Numbered from the stretch's first letter, positions 1 through 8,408 are shown. The stretch: DNA of 11,256 bases from Bacteroidales bacterium (GCA_029934165.1 JAOZMU010000061.1:1-11256), one strand, 5' to 3'. Numbers and translations are program-made. Notes: generated from the letters alone by a model not told the origin.

Positions 1-86
1 TTTAATGTTGCTTACGCATTTCTGCAAAGTTCACTTAATCAGCGAAATATGAACATGCAAATAAGTAAAAACTTTTGTATGAGTGC

Positions 87-3000
87 TTACTTCTGTGCCT
101 CAATATCCACTCGTATGCCTTCCGAGTGCGATGTAAATTCGGGGGCGTACATACATTGAATTGTTGTTATACCGTTAGAGAAATCGCCTTTGTGGGTTGC
201 ACGTAGCTCATACTCAAAAACATACGTTCCTTTTGGCAAATAGCCGATAAAGAAATTTGTTGCGGCATCGCGGGTGCTTTCGTAGTAACCCAAGCCGTCT
301 TGATATTTGTAGCGCGAAAGCACGTTAATAGGCTCAAAACCAGAGGCTCGCATATCTTTCAGATGCACATATTCCATCGCCCTATCGACACGCAACTCAA
401 TGCGAACTTTGACTTTGTCGCCTACAACAAGTTTTGTTTCTTTGTCAATTGGCTCAATGATAGCTCCACGCTCGGTAATGCGCTCTACGAAAAGTGTTTT
501 GTTCAGTTTTAGTGGAGTTTCGTGTGGCGTAATCTTATCAAGTTGTTCAAAATATTGCCAATACAACGCACCCCAAGAAACGCCTTTATTTGTCTTAACA
601 AGCTGAACATCTGCCATTTCGGGTTTTATCTCTCCGCCACTCCACGAAGTTTTAAAATAACCCGTGCCAGCTTCAACTTTGACATCGTCCATTTTATTTG
701 GGTCAATGTCCATATCGCCAAGTTTTATCTGAACCAACTCATCGCTTGTCAGCCAGTTATCGCCACGAAGAAGGAGCGCGTAAACAGCCTCAACGGTTGC
801 TTTTGTGGTTTTCCAGTCTTGTGTTTGCTTTTGTTTGAGCAGCCAAACTTTCAGCGCATCGACAGATTTCTCATCGTTTGCAACCTCGTCAAAAACTTCG
901 ACCATAAGTGCCTGAACCTCAATCGGTGCCTGATACCAATAGTAGCCAGAAACATTGTCTTTCCAAAACATTCCCATCTCGTCGGAATCTTGCGAATGTT
1001 CGCGCAGTGAATTAACGATTTTTTTGGGGATCTTTTTCTCATCGTAACGGTGCAATCCAAGCGCAATCATGCCCTGCATATACTTACTTTGGCTCAACCA
1101 ATATTCCTCAGCTTGCGATTTATAATAATCGAAAGCCTCTTGCGTTTTGTTCGGAATCTGAATATCCGTAAAATAACTTCGGGCATACAAATACTGTATA
1201 GCCGTTTGCGATAAGTGATTCTCTTTCAGCTCTTTCTTAGAGTAATTTCGCTTCAACCACTTATAATCTTCCTTTATTCTAACATCAAGATAGCCTACTG
1301 CCTTTACAAGCATTTGCCAAGTTGCATTATCCTCGCGAACACTTTTAACTCCCAGATTATCAAGGTGTCCCATTCCACAAACAATATGCTGCGTGATGTA
1401 TCGACTTTCTGGCATTCCATCAAACCAAGGCCAGCCACCGTTAGACGACTGCGATTTTTGCAATTTTTTCATGGCTTTACGTAACTCGCCTGCCATTCGG
1501 TTTAAATCAAAAAGAAGACCAACACGACGTTTTCGCTCGCCCTCGTCCTGAGAGTTTAAAACCCAAGGAGTTTCCTCTAAAAGTAATGATTTTAATTCTT
1601 GATTTTTCTCCAAATTAGACTTCAAAGCCTCCGAGTCTGGAGTGTTTTTCCATGCTTTGAAAATACGCTCAATTTTTGGGTCAGAGTTTGCAATATGCGA
1701 AGCTAAACTGTTGGCATAATAACGGCTAAAGGTTTGCTCCGAACACTCGTATGGATATTCCATTAAATATGGCAACGCTTGCACAGCATACCAAGCTGGG
1801 TTTGAGGTAAATTCGAGCGTCAATCGGTGATGACGTAGAGTTTTTGATTTGCCCGAATTTTTCAGTTTCTCAAACGTATAATTCTTAGTTTCGTTGCTGC
1901 GAATTGGCAATGGCAACGACTCTGTAACCAACATTCGGTTTGTAAGAACAGGCAGCGGTTTTTCTTCGCCGTCAGAAAAGGTTTCTGCCTTAGCCACAAT
2001 GCGATACGTGATTGCACCATAACCTTCAGGAATTTCCAATTTCCAATCCAAAAGCACATTTCCACCAGCCTCGACAGAAAATTTTTGTTGCTCTTTATCT
2101 TTTATAATATCGCCTATTGGCTTCATTGTCAAAGCATCAAAAAACTCTAACTTTGCAAAACCATTTTGCACACTCTCCGAAACAATGGCAATTTTAACAG
2201 GAAAAATCATTTTATCATTTTCACGGAAAAAACGCGGTTCATTCGGAATAACCATCAACTCTTTTTGCGTAATTAATTCATTGTTTATAAAATTATACTC
2301 TAAGTCTTTTGTGTGTGCAAAACCCATCATTCGCCAGCGTGTCAACGACTCAGGGATAGTAAACTTAACAATAATATCGCCATCTTTATTTGTGGCAAGT
2401 TGCGGGTAGAAAAACGCAGTTTCGTTGAAGTTCGTGCGTACTTTTACTTCCGAAAAATCCGCTTCCGGCTTTTCTGGCACAGACTGATTTACTTCGGTCA
2501 TTGGTGCTACAATAACCTCGTCCATCTCAGCCTCTCCAGACATTTCCATCTCCATTTCTGCCTCACCATCAACAACTTCCAAAACACCTCTTCCGTTTTT
2601 TGATGGAGTATCGCCTTTTTTCGCGCTTTTGCTTTTTACACTCGAACCCATTCTATATGTCCGATTTCGATAATAATTAGAATAATACGAAAATCCAAAC
2701 CAGTTGAAATAATCGTAATTTAACGAGCGAACATAATGACTATTATCCAAATTTATTTTCAACAACGACGACGAAAGCAACGAAAAACAGTCGGTTTGCC
2801 AACTATTTTGTGCGCTATAATGCGAATAAGGGCTGAACCACCAACTATTTTGCGCAAAAACATCAAGAGAAGCATCGTAGAGAGTAGCCACCATTTCGGC
2901 TGCAACTTTGTCGCCTTTTGACCCCGATATTTTTATGCGCCACTCTTCTTCTTCGCCAGGTTGCAACTTATCGCGGAAAGTTTCGAAGCTCATTTTCAGC

Positions 3001-6000
3001 TCTTTATTAGAATAAGGAACAGAAAAAGTATGAGAATTTATGTGGTTTCGGTTCTTGTTTACAAAAGCAAAATGAACAGAAACCCCGCCTCTAAACTCCT
3101 CTTTCACAGGAATTTCAATGAGTTTTTGGTTATTATCCAATTCAATCCATTCTGTTTTTATAATTTTAGACTGATGTTCAATTTGGTATAAAACTTTAAC
3201 TTTTGCCGAACTTCCGATGAGTACTTGCGCATTTTCGCCTACCTCATATTGATTACCCAAAGGCGTAAACCAAACTTGCGCTGGCAAAGGCATTTTGGTA
3301 GATTTTGGATTATAAACCTTGAAGAACCGCTTGTATTTCACCGCATTACCAAAAATATCTTCAGATGTAATTTCAGCAGAATAAACACCTTGCGGTAAGT
3401 TTTTAATGTCCGAAAAAGCAAACTTTTTAGAATCTTTCGTGTTGAAAGTTTGTTTTACGACTTGTTTTTTAATTGGCATTTTTGCATATTCCAATTCGTC
3501 AGCATACGCATTATTCGGATATTGCTCATACCATTCTGCTTGCGTAAGCAAAGGTTTGTCTGGTCGTTCCCAACGGCGTGGCAAAAGCATATTTTCGGGG
3601 TTATCGAGCTGATTGATAACAATTTGCCCCGACGATGCAAGGAATTGACCGTTAAGATTTTTGGTTAAAATGTTAAACTCGCCACCTTCTTGATTATTAA
3701 GCATATCCGGAATTTGCAAATCGACAGCCAAAGCCCGATAGCCAATACTGATATTGCTTGACGTAGAGCGTGTTTCGCCATTAATATCGGTTACATCGAC
3801 AGAAATTTTGTAATTGAAAGCCACATTTTCATCTTTTCCGAATGATAAATCTGGCAACGCCTCAAAATCAATCTCAAACTCGCCTTTATCATTGGTCGTT
3901 GTAACTCCATTTCCAATCTCAATCGTTGCTGGCGTAAAGTAACAATACCACCAACCAAGCCAGCGCGGAGTACGCTGTACACGGTAGCGAACTTCGGCAT
4001 CTGTGATGTTTGAGCCCGCGTATGCAATTGCCTGCCCCTTCACCGTAACTGTATCATTCAGAAGCGCATTGCCCTCAAAAGCTGGAATTTTGACTTCAAA
4101 TTTTGGGCGTTTATACTCCTCAACACGCAGGTATTTTGTTCCATGAGTAGTGTATAAACGAAATTGCCCTGTGAGTAATCCAAGCGGAATATCAAAACTT
4201 CCTTGAAATGTTCCAAATTCATTTGTAGTCAAATCCATTTTAGTAATTTCCTGATAATTAGCATCATACAAAATAACAGGAACATTATAATTCGCTAAAA
4301 TTTCGGGTTTATGTTCGTTTTTCCGAAGCGTAATACCCTTAAAATAAATAGTTTGCCCGGGTCGATAAATTGCTCTATCCGTAAACAAAACAACTTCCGT
4401 GGAAGCCTTCGCCGAATTATCGTAATCGTATGTGTAATAACTACCAGCACTGCTCAAAAAATCTTTTCCATACGTAAAATCAACATAAATATTATTCACT
4501 TTCGGATGGTCAGCACTCGGAACAACGAAATAACCATCTTGATTTGTTGTGTATTTCTTCAGATTGATGACTTCGTGTTTTCGCTTACGATAATTGTATT
4601 TTCTATGCCACGTTTGCACTTTCACATTTGGCAATGGAATACCGGAATTTCTATCAAGTACATAAAACTCTAAATTACCGTCCTGATTTGTACGTTGAAC
4701 ATAACTTATAGAGCTGATTGTCAGTGTCTCCCAAGCAGCTAAGTTTTCGTCATACGAAAAGTCTTTATTATTAGACGCAAAAATAACATAATTACCAACA
4801 GGTAATTTATTCAAAATAATTTCCGTTGCATGTTCCTGATAATCAACATCATCAGGCAAATCATAAGTCATTTCATAAACTTTATCTGAGGCACTCAAAA
4901 TCTTATCAAACAACTTTTGCCCATATTGCTTATCCCGAATTTTTTTTAACTTAACTCTATCAATGGAAGCGACACGTATCCATAACTTATTGAAATTACG
5001 ATACTTAACCTGAATAGAAAACTTATTCTCTGGAGCAACAATTTTATCTGCCGTGAAAGAAAGATTATGTCTAAGTATCTCTGGTTTAAGCGATTTGCAT
5101 TTATCTGCCCCCGATGATGACGGAAATTTTTCAATCACCCGATTACAAATTTCCAGCGATTTTTTATAAGAAAATTTATACTTATTAGTCATTGAGTCCA
5201 GCGGTTTATAACGGTTTGCCAAATTCCTATAATACTTCGCTATACGAAACGAAATTTCTGCTGAAAAAGGCACTTCGACAAACTTTTTTTCCATACGTTC
5301 CAAAGCCTCCAAGTATAATTTATCTTTCAAATCGTGTACAGAATGACTATGAAAAAAATCTAATCTTTTCAAATCTAAGTCTATCAACGCATCACTGTTA
5401 TTTTTGCTCAATCTGAACTTCAAAAGCCCCGAAATTACTCGCGCCGCATGATAATGCAACGAAAGAGTATCCAACGACGTAATATCCTCTTTTACAAACA
5501 CTTTGGCATCTGCAAAACAAAAAGCATCTTTCACCTGAAACATATCAGCCGGACGCGATAAAGAAATCTCAGTATTCGTAAAAAAACTTATTGCCCGATG
5601 CGCTAAAAAATCATAAAGTGTCGGTCGCAAATTTTTCGGCATCGTTCCCTTATAAATAACCTCTTTATATTTTTGCAAATCAATTTCTTGCAAACCCGCA
5701 CTACGCTCTAACGATTTGTTATAGTGCTTAATAACAGCATCGGATAGACGATTTAAGTCCCAAGTTTTAATATCTTTCATTTCAAAATTTGCCGTTTCGG
5801 TTCGGTTATAAAACTTCCACCGATTCGACTGATAATACATCCAATACATCTCTGCCAACATGCTGTGCATCAGCGCATTCTCAGGGAAAGATACATTGTC
5901 CACCTTGTCTTGAAGCTCGTAAAGCAAATCCTCGAAGGCATCATCTTCAATAGCATTTTTTAGTTTCAGTTTATAAATGTAAGCCTTAATAATCTGGTCG

Positions 6001-6194
6001 CTATTTCCCTCAGTCTCAGCAGCTTTGTAAATTTTATCTACTATTTCCAGCATCGACTTAGGCAAACCGTCCGTCTCAAACTTGGCGACTTCTGCCCACT
6101 CCTTTTCATACGTCTTCATATCCTGTGATTTAGCATTAAAACTCAGCACACATAAATACAAAATGCCAAGCAAAATAATTAGTTTCATTTTCAT
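87..6194 (-). CDS. Secreted alpha-2-macroglobulin family protein with thioester
   Basis: Bacterial alpha-2-macroglobulins are thought to trap proteases in the periplasm: cleavage of a bait region exposes a thioester that bonds to the attacker. The 2035-residue product starts with a type I signal peptide (hydrophobic 5-19, likely cleavage near AKS/Q at 21-24). It has no lipobox, unlike the lipoprotein YfhM of E. coli. Next comes a mainly helical N-terminal region to about 370, then macroglobulin-like domains from about 375. The MG2 signature TDRAIYRPGQTIYFKG lies at 605-620. A bait-region domain ends near 1120 (LQPGEEEEWRIKISGSKGD, then ATLYDASLDVFAQ). An aromatic and then charged Met/Glu-rich linker spans about 1118-1245, followed by the A2M domain (FFYPQLATNKDG from 1261, ESLTRW). 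The thioester motif is CSEQ, Cys1484-Gln1487, in YPYECSEQTFSRYY. NGGWPWF (about 1585-1591) marks the alpha-toroid, and a receptor-binding-like domain fills about 1900-2035. The first of two in-frame ATGs (codons 1 and 3) is used. The usual partner gene pbpC is not in view. Family assignment is firm; the trap role comes from family knowledge. Confidence 0.95.
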   Translation of the reverse strand: MKMKLIILLGILYLCVLSFNAKSQDMKTYEKEWAEVAKFETDGLPKSMLEIVDKIYKAAETEGNSDQIIKAYIYKLKLKNAIEDDAFEDLLYELQDKVDNVSFPENALMHSMLAEMYWMYYQSNRWKFYNRTETANFEMKDIKTWDLNRLSDAVIKHYNKSLERSAGLQEIDLQKYKEVIYKGTMPKNLRPTLYDFLAHRAISFFTNTEISLSRPADMFQVKDAFCFADAKVFVKEDITSLDTLSLHYHAARVISGLLKFRLSKNNSDALIDLDLKRLDFFHSHSVHDLKDKLYLEALERMEKKFVEVPFSAEISFRIAKYYRNLANRYKPLDSMTNKYKFSYKKSLEICNRVIEKFPSSSGADKCKSLKPEILRHNLSFTADKIVAPENKFSIQVKYRNFNKLWIRVASIDRVKLKKIRDKQYGQKLFDKILSASDKVYEMTYDLPDDVDYQEHATEIILNKLPVGNYVIFASNNKDFSYDENLAAWETLTISSISYVQRTNQDGNLEFYVLDRNSGIPLPNVKVQTWHRKYNYRKRKHEVINLKKYTTNQDGYFVVPSADHPKVNNIYVDFTYGKDFLSSAGSYYTYDYDNSAKASTEVVLFTDRAIYRPGQTIYFKGITLRKNEHKPEILANYNVPVILYDANYQEITKMDLTTNEFGTFQGSFDIPLGLLTGQFRLYTTHGTKYLRVEEYKRPKFEVKIPAFEGNALLNDTVTVKGQAIAYAGSNITDAEVRYRVQRTPRWLGWWYCYFTPATIEIGNGVTTTNDKGEFEIDFEALPDLSFGKDENVAFNYKISVDVTDINGETRSTSSNISIGYRALAVDLQIPDMLNNQEGGEFNILTKNLNGQFLASSGQIVINQLDNPENMLLPRRWERPDKPLLTQAEWYEQYPNNAYADELEYAKMPIKKQVVKQTFNTKDSKKFAFSDIKNLPQGVYSAEITSEDIFGNAVKYKRFFKVYNPKSTKMPLPAQVWFTPLGNQYEVGENAQVLIGSSAKVKVLYQIEHQSKIIKTEWIELDNNQKLIEIPVKEEFRGGVSVHFAFVNKNRNHINSHTFSVPYSNKELKMSFETFRDKLQPGEEEEWRIKISGSKGDKVAAEMVATLYDASLDVFAQNSWWFSPYSHYSAQNSWQTDCFSLLSSSLLKINLDNSHYVRSLNYDYFNWFGFSYYSNYYRNRTYRMGSSVKSKSAKKGDTPSKNGRGVLEVVDGEAEMEMEMSGEAEMDEVIVAPMTEVNQSVPEKPEADFSEVKVRTNFNETAFFYPQLATNKDGDIIVKFTIPESLTRWRMMGFAHTKDLEYNFINNELITQKELMVIPNEPRFFRENDKMIFPVKIAIVSESVQNGFAKLEFFDALTMKPIGDIIKDKEQQKFSVEAGGNVLLDWKLEIPEGYGAITYRIVAKAETFSDGEEKPLPVLTNRMLVTESLPLPIRSNETKNYTFEKLKNSGKSKTLRHHRLTLEFTSNPAWYAVQALPYLMEYPYECSEQTFSRYYANSLASHIANSDPKIERIFKAWKNTPDSEALKSNLEKNQELKSLLLEETPWVLNSQDEGERKRRVGLLFDLNRMAGELRKAMKKLQKSQSSNGGWPWFDGMPESRYITQHIVCGMGHLDNLGVKSVREDNATWQMLVKAVGYLDVRIKEDYKWLKRNYSKKELKENHLSQTAIQYLYARSYFTDIQIPNKTQEAFDYYKSQAEEYWLSQSKYMQGMIALGLHRYDEKKIPKKIVNSLREHSQDSDEMGMFWKDNVSGYYWYQAPIEVQALMVEVFDEVANDEKSVDALKVWLLKQKQTQDWKTTKATVEAVYALLLRGDNWLTSDELVQIKLGDMDIDPNKMDDVKVEAGTGYFKTSWSGGEIKPEMADVQLVKTNKGVSWGALYWQYFEQLDKITPHETPLKLNKTLFVERITERGAIIEPIDKETKLVVGDKVKVRIELRVDRAMEYVHLKDMRASGFEPINVLSRYKYQDGLGYYESTRDAATNFFIGYLPKGTYVFEYELRATHKGDFSNGITTIQCMYAPEFTSHSEGIRVDIEAQK
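1734..1745 (-). other. Thioester motif CSEQ codons of the macroglobulin
   Basis: These codons encode Cys-Ser-Glu-Gln, residues 1484-1487. This matches the CxEQ thioester signature in which the Cys thiol and Gln side chain form the internal bond. Its preservation suggests a working covalent trap rather than one of the family members that lost the thioester. Confidence 0.85.
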
Positions 6195-6270
6195 AGTTAT
6201 CGTTTTTTATTGATTAATTTACTGTGTTTTCAAATATCAGTAAGTGAGTATAATTCTTGGTTGTGAGATT

Positions 6271-6303
6271 ACTGTCGGTATGGCTTGAGGCTACACCGAC
6301 AGT
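6271..6303. repeat. Strong 33-base hairpin (inverted repeat)
   Basis: ACTGTCGGT and ACCGACAGT form a perfect 9-bp stem. After one A/C mismatch the pairing continues for five more pairs (TGGCT with GGCTA, two of them G-U in RNA) around a TGA loop. No T-run follows on either strand, so it does not look like an intrinsic terminator, and it lies between gene starts rather than ends. It could be a leader RNA structure for the macroglobulin gene (if transcription starts upstream of it), an operator, or a copy of a dispersed REP-like element. The structure is seen directly; the role is unknown. Confidence 0.8.
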
Positions 6304-6329
6304 AGTGATAACAAATCCTGTTTGTCTTA

Positions 6330-6337
6330 TAAAGATA
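6330..6337 (-). promoter_or_regulatory. Candidate -7 box for the macroglobulin gene
   Basis: The minus strand reads TATCTTTA, one mismatch from TAnnTTTG. No convincing -33 TTTG is present. If used, it gives a leader of roughly 130 bases containing the 6271-6303 hairpin. The alternative GATATTTG at 6231-6238 would give a short leader without it. Weak evidence for either. Confidence 0.25.
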
Positions 6338-6430
6338 CAATTTTATTTATGATTCCATAATCGACCGAAATTTTAATTCAGTAATCAAAGTTTTTTCGAT
6401 AAGCATACTAAAATATAAAACTCAAAATAC

Positions 6431-6438
6431 TAAATTTG
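6431..6438 (+). promoter_or_regulatory. Bacteroidota -7 promoter box for the lipoprotein-hydrolase unit
   Basis: TAAATTTG matches the Bacteroidota -7 consensus TAnnTTTG exactly and lies 58 bases before the ATG at 6497. That implies a leader of about 50 bases. No clear TTTG sits at the expected -33 position, which is common for these promoters but lowers certainty. It would drive both plus-strand genes. Confidence 0.5.
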
Positions 6439-6496
6439 CCGTACACAAAAGTCAAACAAAAAAAACGACAAAATTCTCATCAATAATACGTTAATT

Positions 6497-7264
6497 ATGT
6501 ACTCGTTAACAAAACACCTACATCAATTCAAACTGTCAGTCAATTTATTACTCATTTTTACTGCTCTAATATCACTTTCTTCTTGCGAAATGTTTGGTAT
6601 TTTTGTTGGCGACACCATCACAGAAACACGTAGTATTGCTAACTTTACATCTATTGACATCGAAGGTGCTTTCGAGGTTGAATTTAAACAGATGAACGCA
6701 CAAGAAATCATCGTGGAAGCTCCTGATAATATGATTGATAACATCTCAACATCGGTCGAAAACGGCAACTTAGTAATTGAGGATAACAACTCTTTCAATT
6801 GGACAAGAAGCTACAATTACACACTAAAAATATACGTACCAATCTGCCAAATCCGCCAAATAAATATTCGCGACCAAGTAAAAATATCAAGCACGGACAC
6901 AATAGTAACAGACACTCTTCTGATTGACGTTTATTCGCTTCTCGCAGAAACAGATATTACGCTAAATACCAATCACTTTCATCTGCAAATTCGAGATGCA
7001 ACAGGCAATTTCATCGTAAAAGGAAAAGCAAATAGCGCATATCTATTTTCGGAAGAAGTAGGCTACATATTTGCACAAGACTTTAAATGTCAAAAAATCG
7101 ACGTAATCAACAGTTCCACAGGCGATTGCCACGTTTGGGCAGAACAAACATTAAACGCCAGTTTGCGAAGCAGTGGTGATATAATTTATTCTGGTAATCC
7201 GCTAAATATCAACACAATAGAACAATCGTCATCAGGACAGTTACTGCCAAGTGGAATCCAGTAA
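6497..7264 (+). CDS. Lipoprotein with GIN/DUF2807 beta-solenoid domain
   Basis: This 255-residue protein has a lipoprotein signal: a hydrophobic stretch at about 13-27, then the lipobox LSSC with the lipidated Cys at 30. No acidic surface-export signal follows the Cys (next residues EMFGIF), so it may face the periplasm. The rest fits the 'putative auto-transporter adhesin head GIN' domain (DUF2807), a right-handed beta-solenoid common in Bacteroidota. The family-like opening is at about 45-100 (IANFTSIDIEGAFEVEF, then VEAPDNMIDNI), and turns such as STGD (207-210) and SSGDIIYSG (225-233) come near the end. Biochemical function of the family is not established; adhesion is only the family name. 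The hydrolase gene follows 28 bases downstream on the same strand, suggesting one transcript and perhaps a shared role at the outer membrane. Confidence 0.88.
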   Translation: MYSLTKHLHQFKLSVNLLLIFTALISLSSCEMFGIFVGDTITETRSIANFTSIDIEGAFEVEFKQMNAQEIIVEAPDNMIDNISTSVENGNLVIEDNNSFNWTRSYNYTLKIYVPICQIRQINIRDQVKISSTDTIVTDTLLIDVYSLLAETDITLNTNHFHLQIRDATGNFIVKGKANSAYLFSEEVGYIFAQDFKCQKIDVINSSTGDCHVWAEQTLNASLRSSGDIIYSGNPLNINTIEQSSSGQLLPSGIQ

Positions 7265-7292
7265 GTTACATTCAAAAATAGCCAAAAAAATC

Positions 7293-8408
7293 ATGACTAA
7301 AAATATCATTCTAATAATACTATTCATAATTATTTTTTCCGGTAATTTGTACGCACAGGAAATAAAAGACACAAGTTCTCGGAATTTTTACTTATCTGCA
7401 AAATTGCATTATGGATTTATTTACGACCATAGAAACACTGTGAACTATTTATTAAAACGACACTCAACAGCTGTAAGTTTGCAATGGGGTATTCCGACAA
7501 AAGGCGACAAACAATGGCAGATAGAGCGAAATAACCCAACAGTTGGCGTTGGTTATTACTGTGCAGATTTGGGGAATTACGATATTTTAGGCATAGTAAA
7601 TTCAGTTTATGGCTACATAGATGTACCATTTGTAAGAAAAAAAAAAATTAGTCTTAACTACAACATAGCCTTTGGATTGGCTCATTTAAGCAAAAAATTT
7701 GATGCAGAAAAAAATTACATGAATCGCTCAATTGGTAGCCATTTCAATGTTCACATCAATTTTGGTTTCGATGCAAAATTCAAAATTGGTAATCGCACAG
7801 AACTTACAACAGGTCTGTGTTTTACACATTTCTCGAATGGCAAAATTGCCACTCCAAACCTCGGAATAAACATTGCAAGTTTATACACTGGCATTAATTA
7901 TCGCTTTGGTAATGAAGTTATTAAACTCCAAGAGATAGAAAAAGCAAAGCCAATCTTTGAAAAGCATAACGAATACTCAATAATTTACTCACTTGGACTA
8001 AAAGAACGGTATCCGCCAGGCGAAAAGAAATACTTTGTAACCTCATTATCTGCAAATTACGAGAGAGTTTTCAACTATAAAAGGTTGGCCGGTTTTGGTA
8101 TAGATTACTTTTACGATGGCTCGATAAGAAGCTGGTTAGAGAATGCTGGAAATGAAAACGTTAGCGAAACAGATTTAATGTACATTGGCGCTCATGGGTC
8201 GTATGGTTTCATTTTTGGACAGACGATAATCTCCTTAGAGGCAGGCTTTTACCTATACTCAAGCTGGAAACCATTTGGATACATTTACCAACGAGTTAGG
8301 ATACGTTACAAGTTTTCGGACAGATTTTTTGCAAGTATAGCCGTCAAGTCTTATCTTGCAAAAGCCGATTTTGTAGAATGGGGACTTGGTTACTACTGGA
8401 ATAAATAA
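7293..8408 (+). CDS. PagL-like acyloxyacyl hydrolase, outer-membrane beta-barrel
   Basis: PagL-type enzymes remove a fatty acid from lipid A at the outer membrane. I chose the ATG at 7293 (371 residues), because it gives a clean signal peptide (MTKNIILIILFIIIFSGNLYAQ, cleavage near A21). An in-frame GTG at 7251 would add 14 residues ahead of it and overlap the lipoprotein gene. Alternating aromatic strands suit a beta-barrel. The motif HFSN at 179-182 matches PagL His126, Ser128 and Asn129, and Asn189 matches PagL Asn136. The position of catalytic Glu140 (14 after the His) is Asn193 here. PagL itself is about 150 mature residues; here a second strand-rich half (about 225-371) ends in KADFVEWGLGYYW. 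An 11-A run encodes Lys116-118. Family likely; activity uncertain. Confidence 0.8.
   Translation: MTKNIILIILFIIIFSGNLYAQEIKDTSSRNFYLSAKLHYGFIYDHRNTVNYLLKRHSTAVSLQWGIPTKGDKQWQIERNNPTVGVGYYCADLGNYDILGIVNSVYGYIDVPFVRKKKISLNYNIAFGLAHLSKKFDAEKNYMNRSIGSHFNVHINFGFDAKFKIGNRTELTTGLCFTHFSNGKIATPNLGINIASLYTGINYRFGNEVIKLQEIEKAKPIFEKHNEYSIIYSLGLKERYPPGEKKYFVTSLSANYERVFNYKRLAGFGIDYFYDGSIRSWLENAGNENVSETDLMYIGAHGSYGFIFGQTIISLEAGFYLYSSWKPFGYIYQRVRIRYKFSDRFFASIAVKSYLAKADFVEWGLGYYWNK
7637..7647 (+). repeat. Eleven-adenine homopolymer inside the hydrolase gene
   Basis: Eleven consecutive A residues span the codons for Arg115, Lys116-118 and Ile119. Loss of one A leads to a stop seven codons after the run's last full lysine codon, and gain of one A gives a stop almost at once. 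Any slip would therefore switch the gene off. Such runs are classic sites for phase variation or polymerase slippage; whether it varies here is not known. Confidence 0.9.

Larger units (their letters stand above)
6195..6496. other. Divergent intergenic region between macroglobulin and lipoprotein genes
   Basis: This 302-base AT-rich gap separates two divergent genes and must hold both promoters. It contains a strong hairpin (6271-6303), a perfect -7 box for the rightward genes (6431-6438) and weak -7 candidates for the leftward gene. The leftward candidates are TATCTTTA at 6330-6337 and GATATTTG at 6231-6238, both on the minus strand with one mismatch each. I see no supported open reading frame or known RNA in it. 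Confidence 0.7.

Noticed and set aside
1..86. Possible gene start left of the macroglobulin gene
   Set aside because: The only minus-strand ATG (17-19) opens a five-codon frame; nothing else is supported in this stretch.
64..92. Short inverted repeat AAGTAA/TTACTT near the macroglobulin stop as a terminator
   Set aside because: Only six pairs of A/T-rich sequence with an 18-base loop and overlapping the stop codon; too weak.
522..1010. 162-codon plus-strand open frame opposite the macroglobulin gene
   Set aside because: It lies wholly antisense to a well-supported gene, is Cys/Phe/Asn-rich without recognisable domains, and is best explained as a shadow frame.
6271..6303. Intrinsic terminator reading of the hairpin
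   Set aside because: No T-run follows on either strand and the hairpin lies between two gene starts.
7251..7292. Upstream GTG start for the hydrolase gene, overlapping the lipoprotein gene
   Set aside because: It puts 14 polar and basic residues before an otherwise normal signal peptide; the ATG at 7293 fits better.
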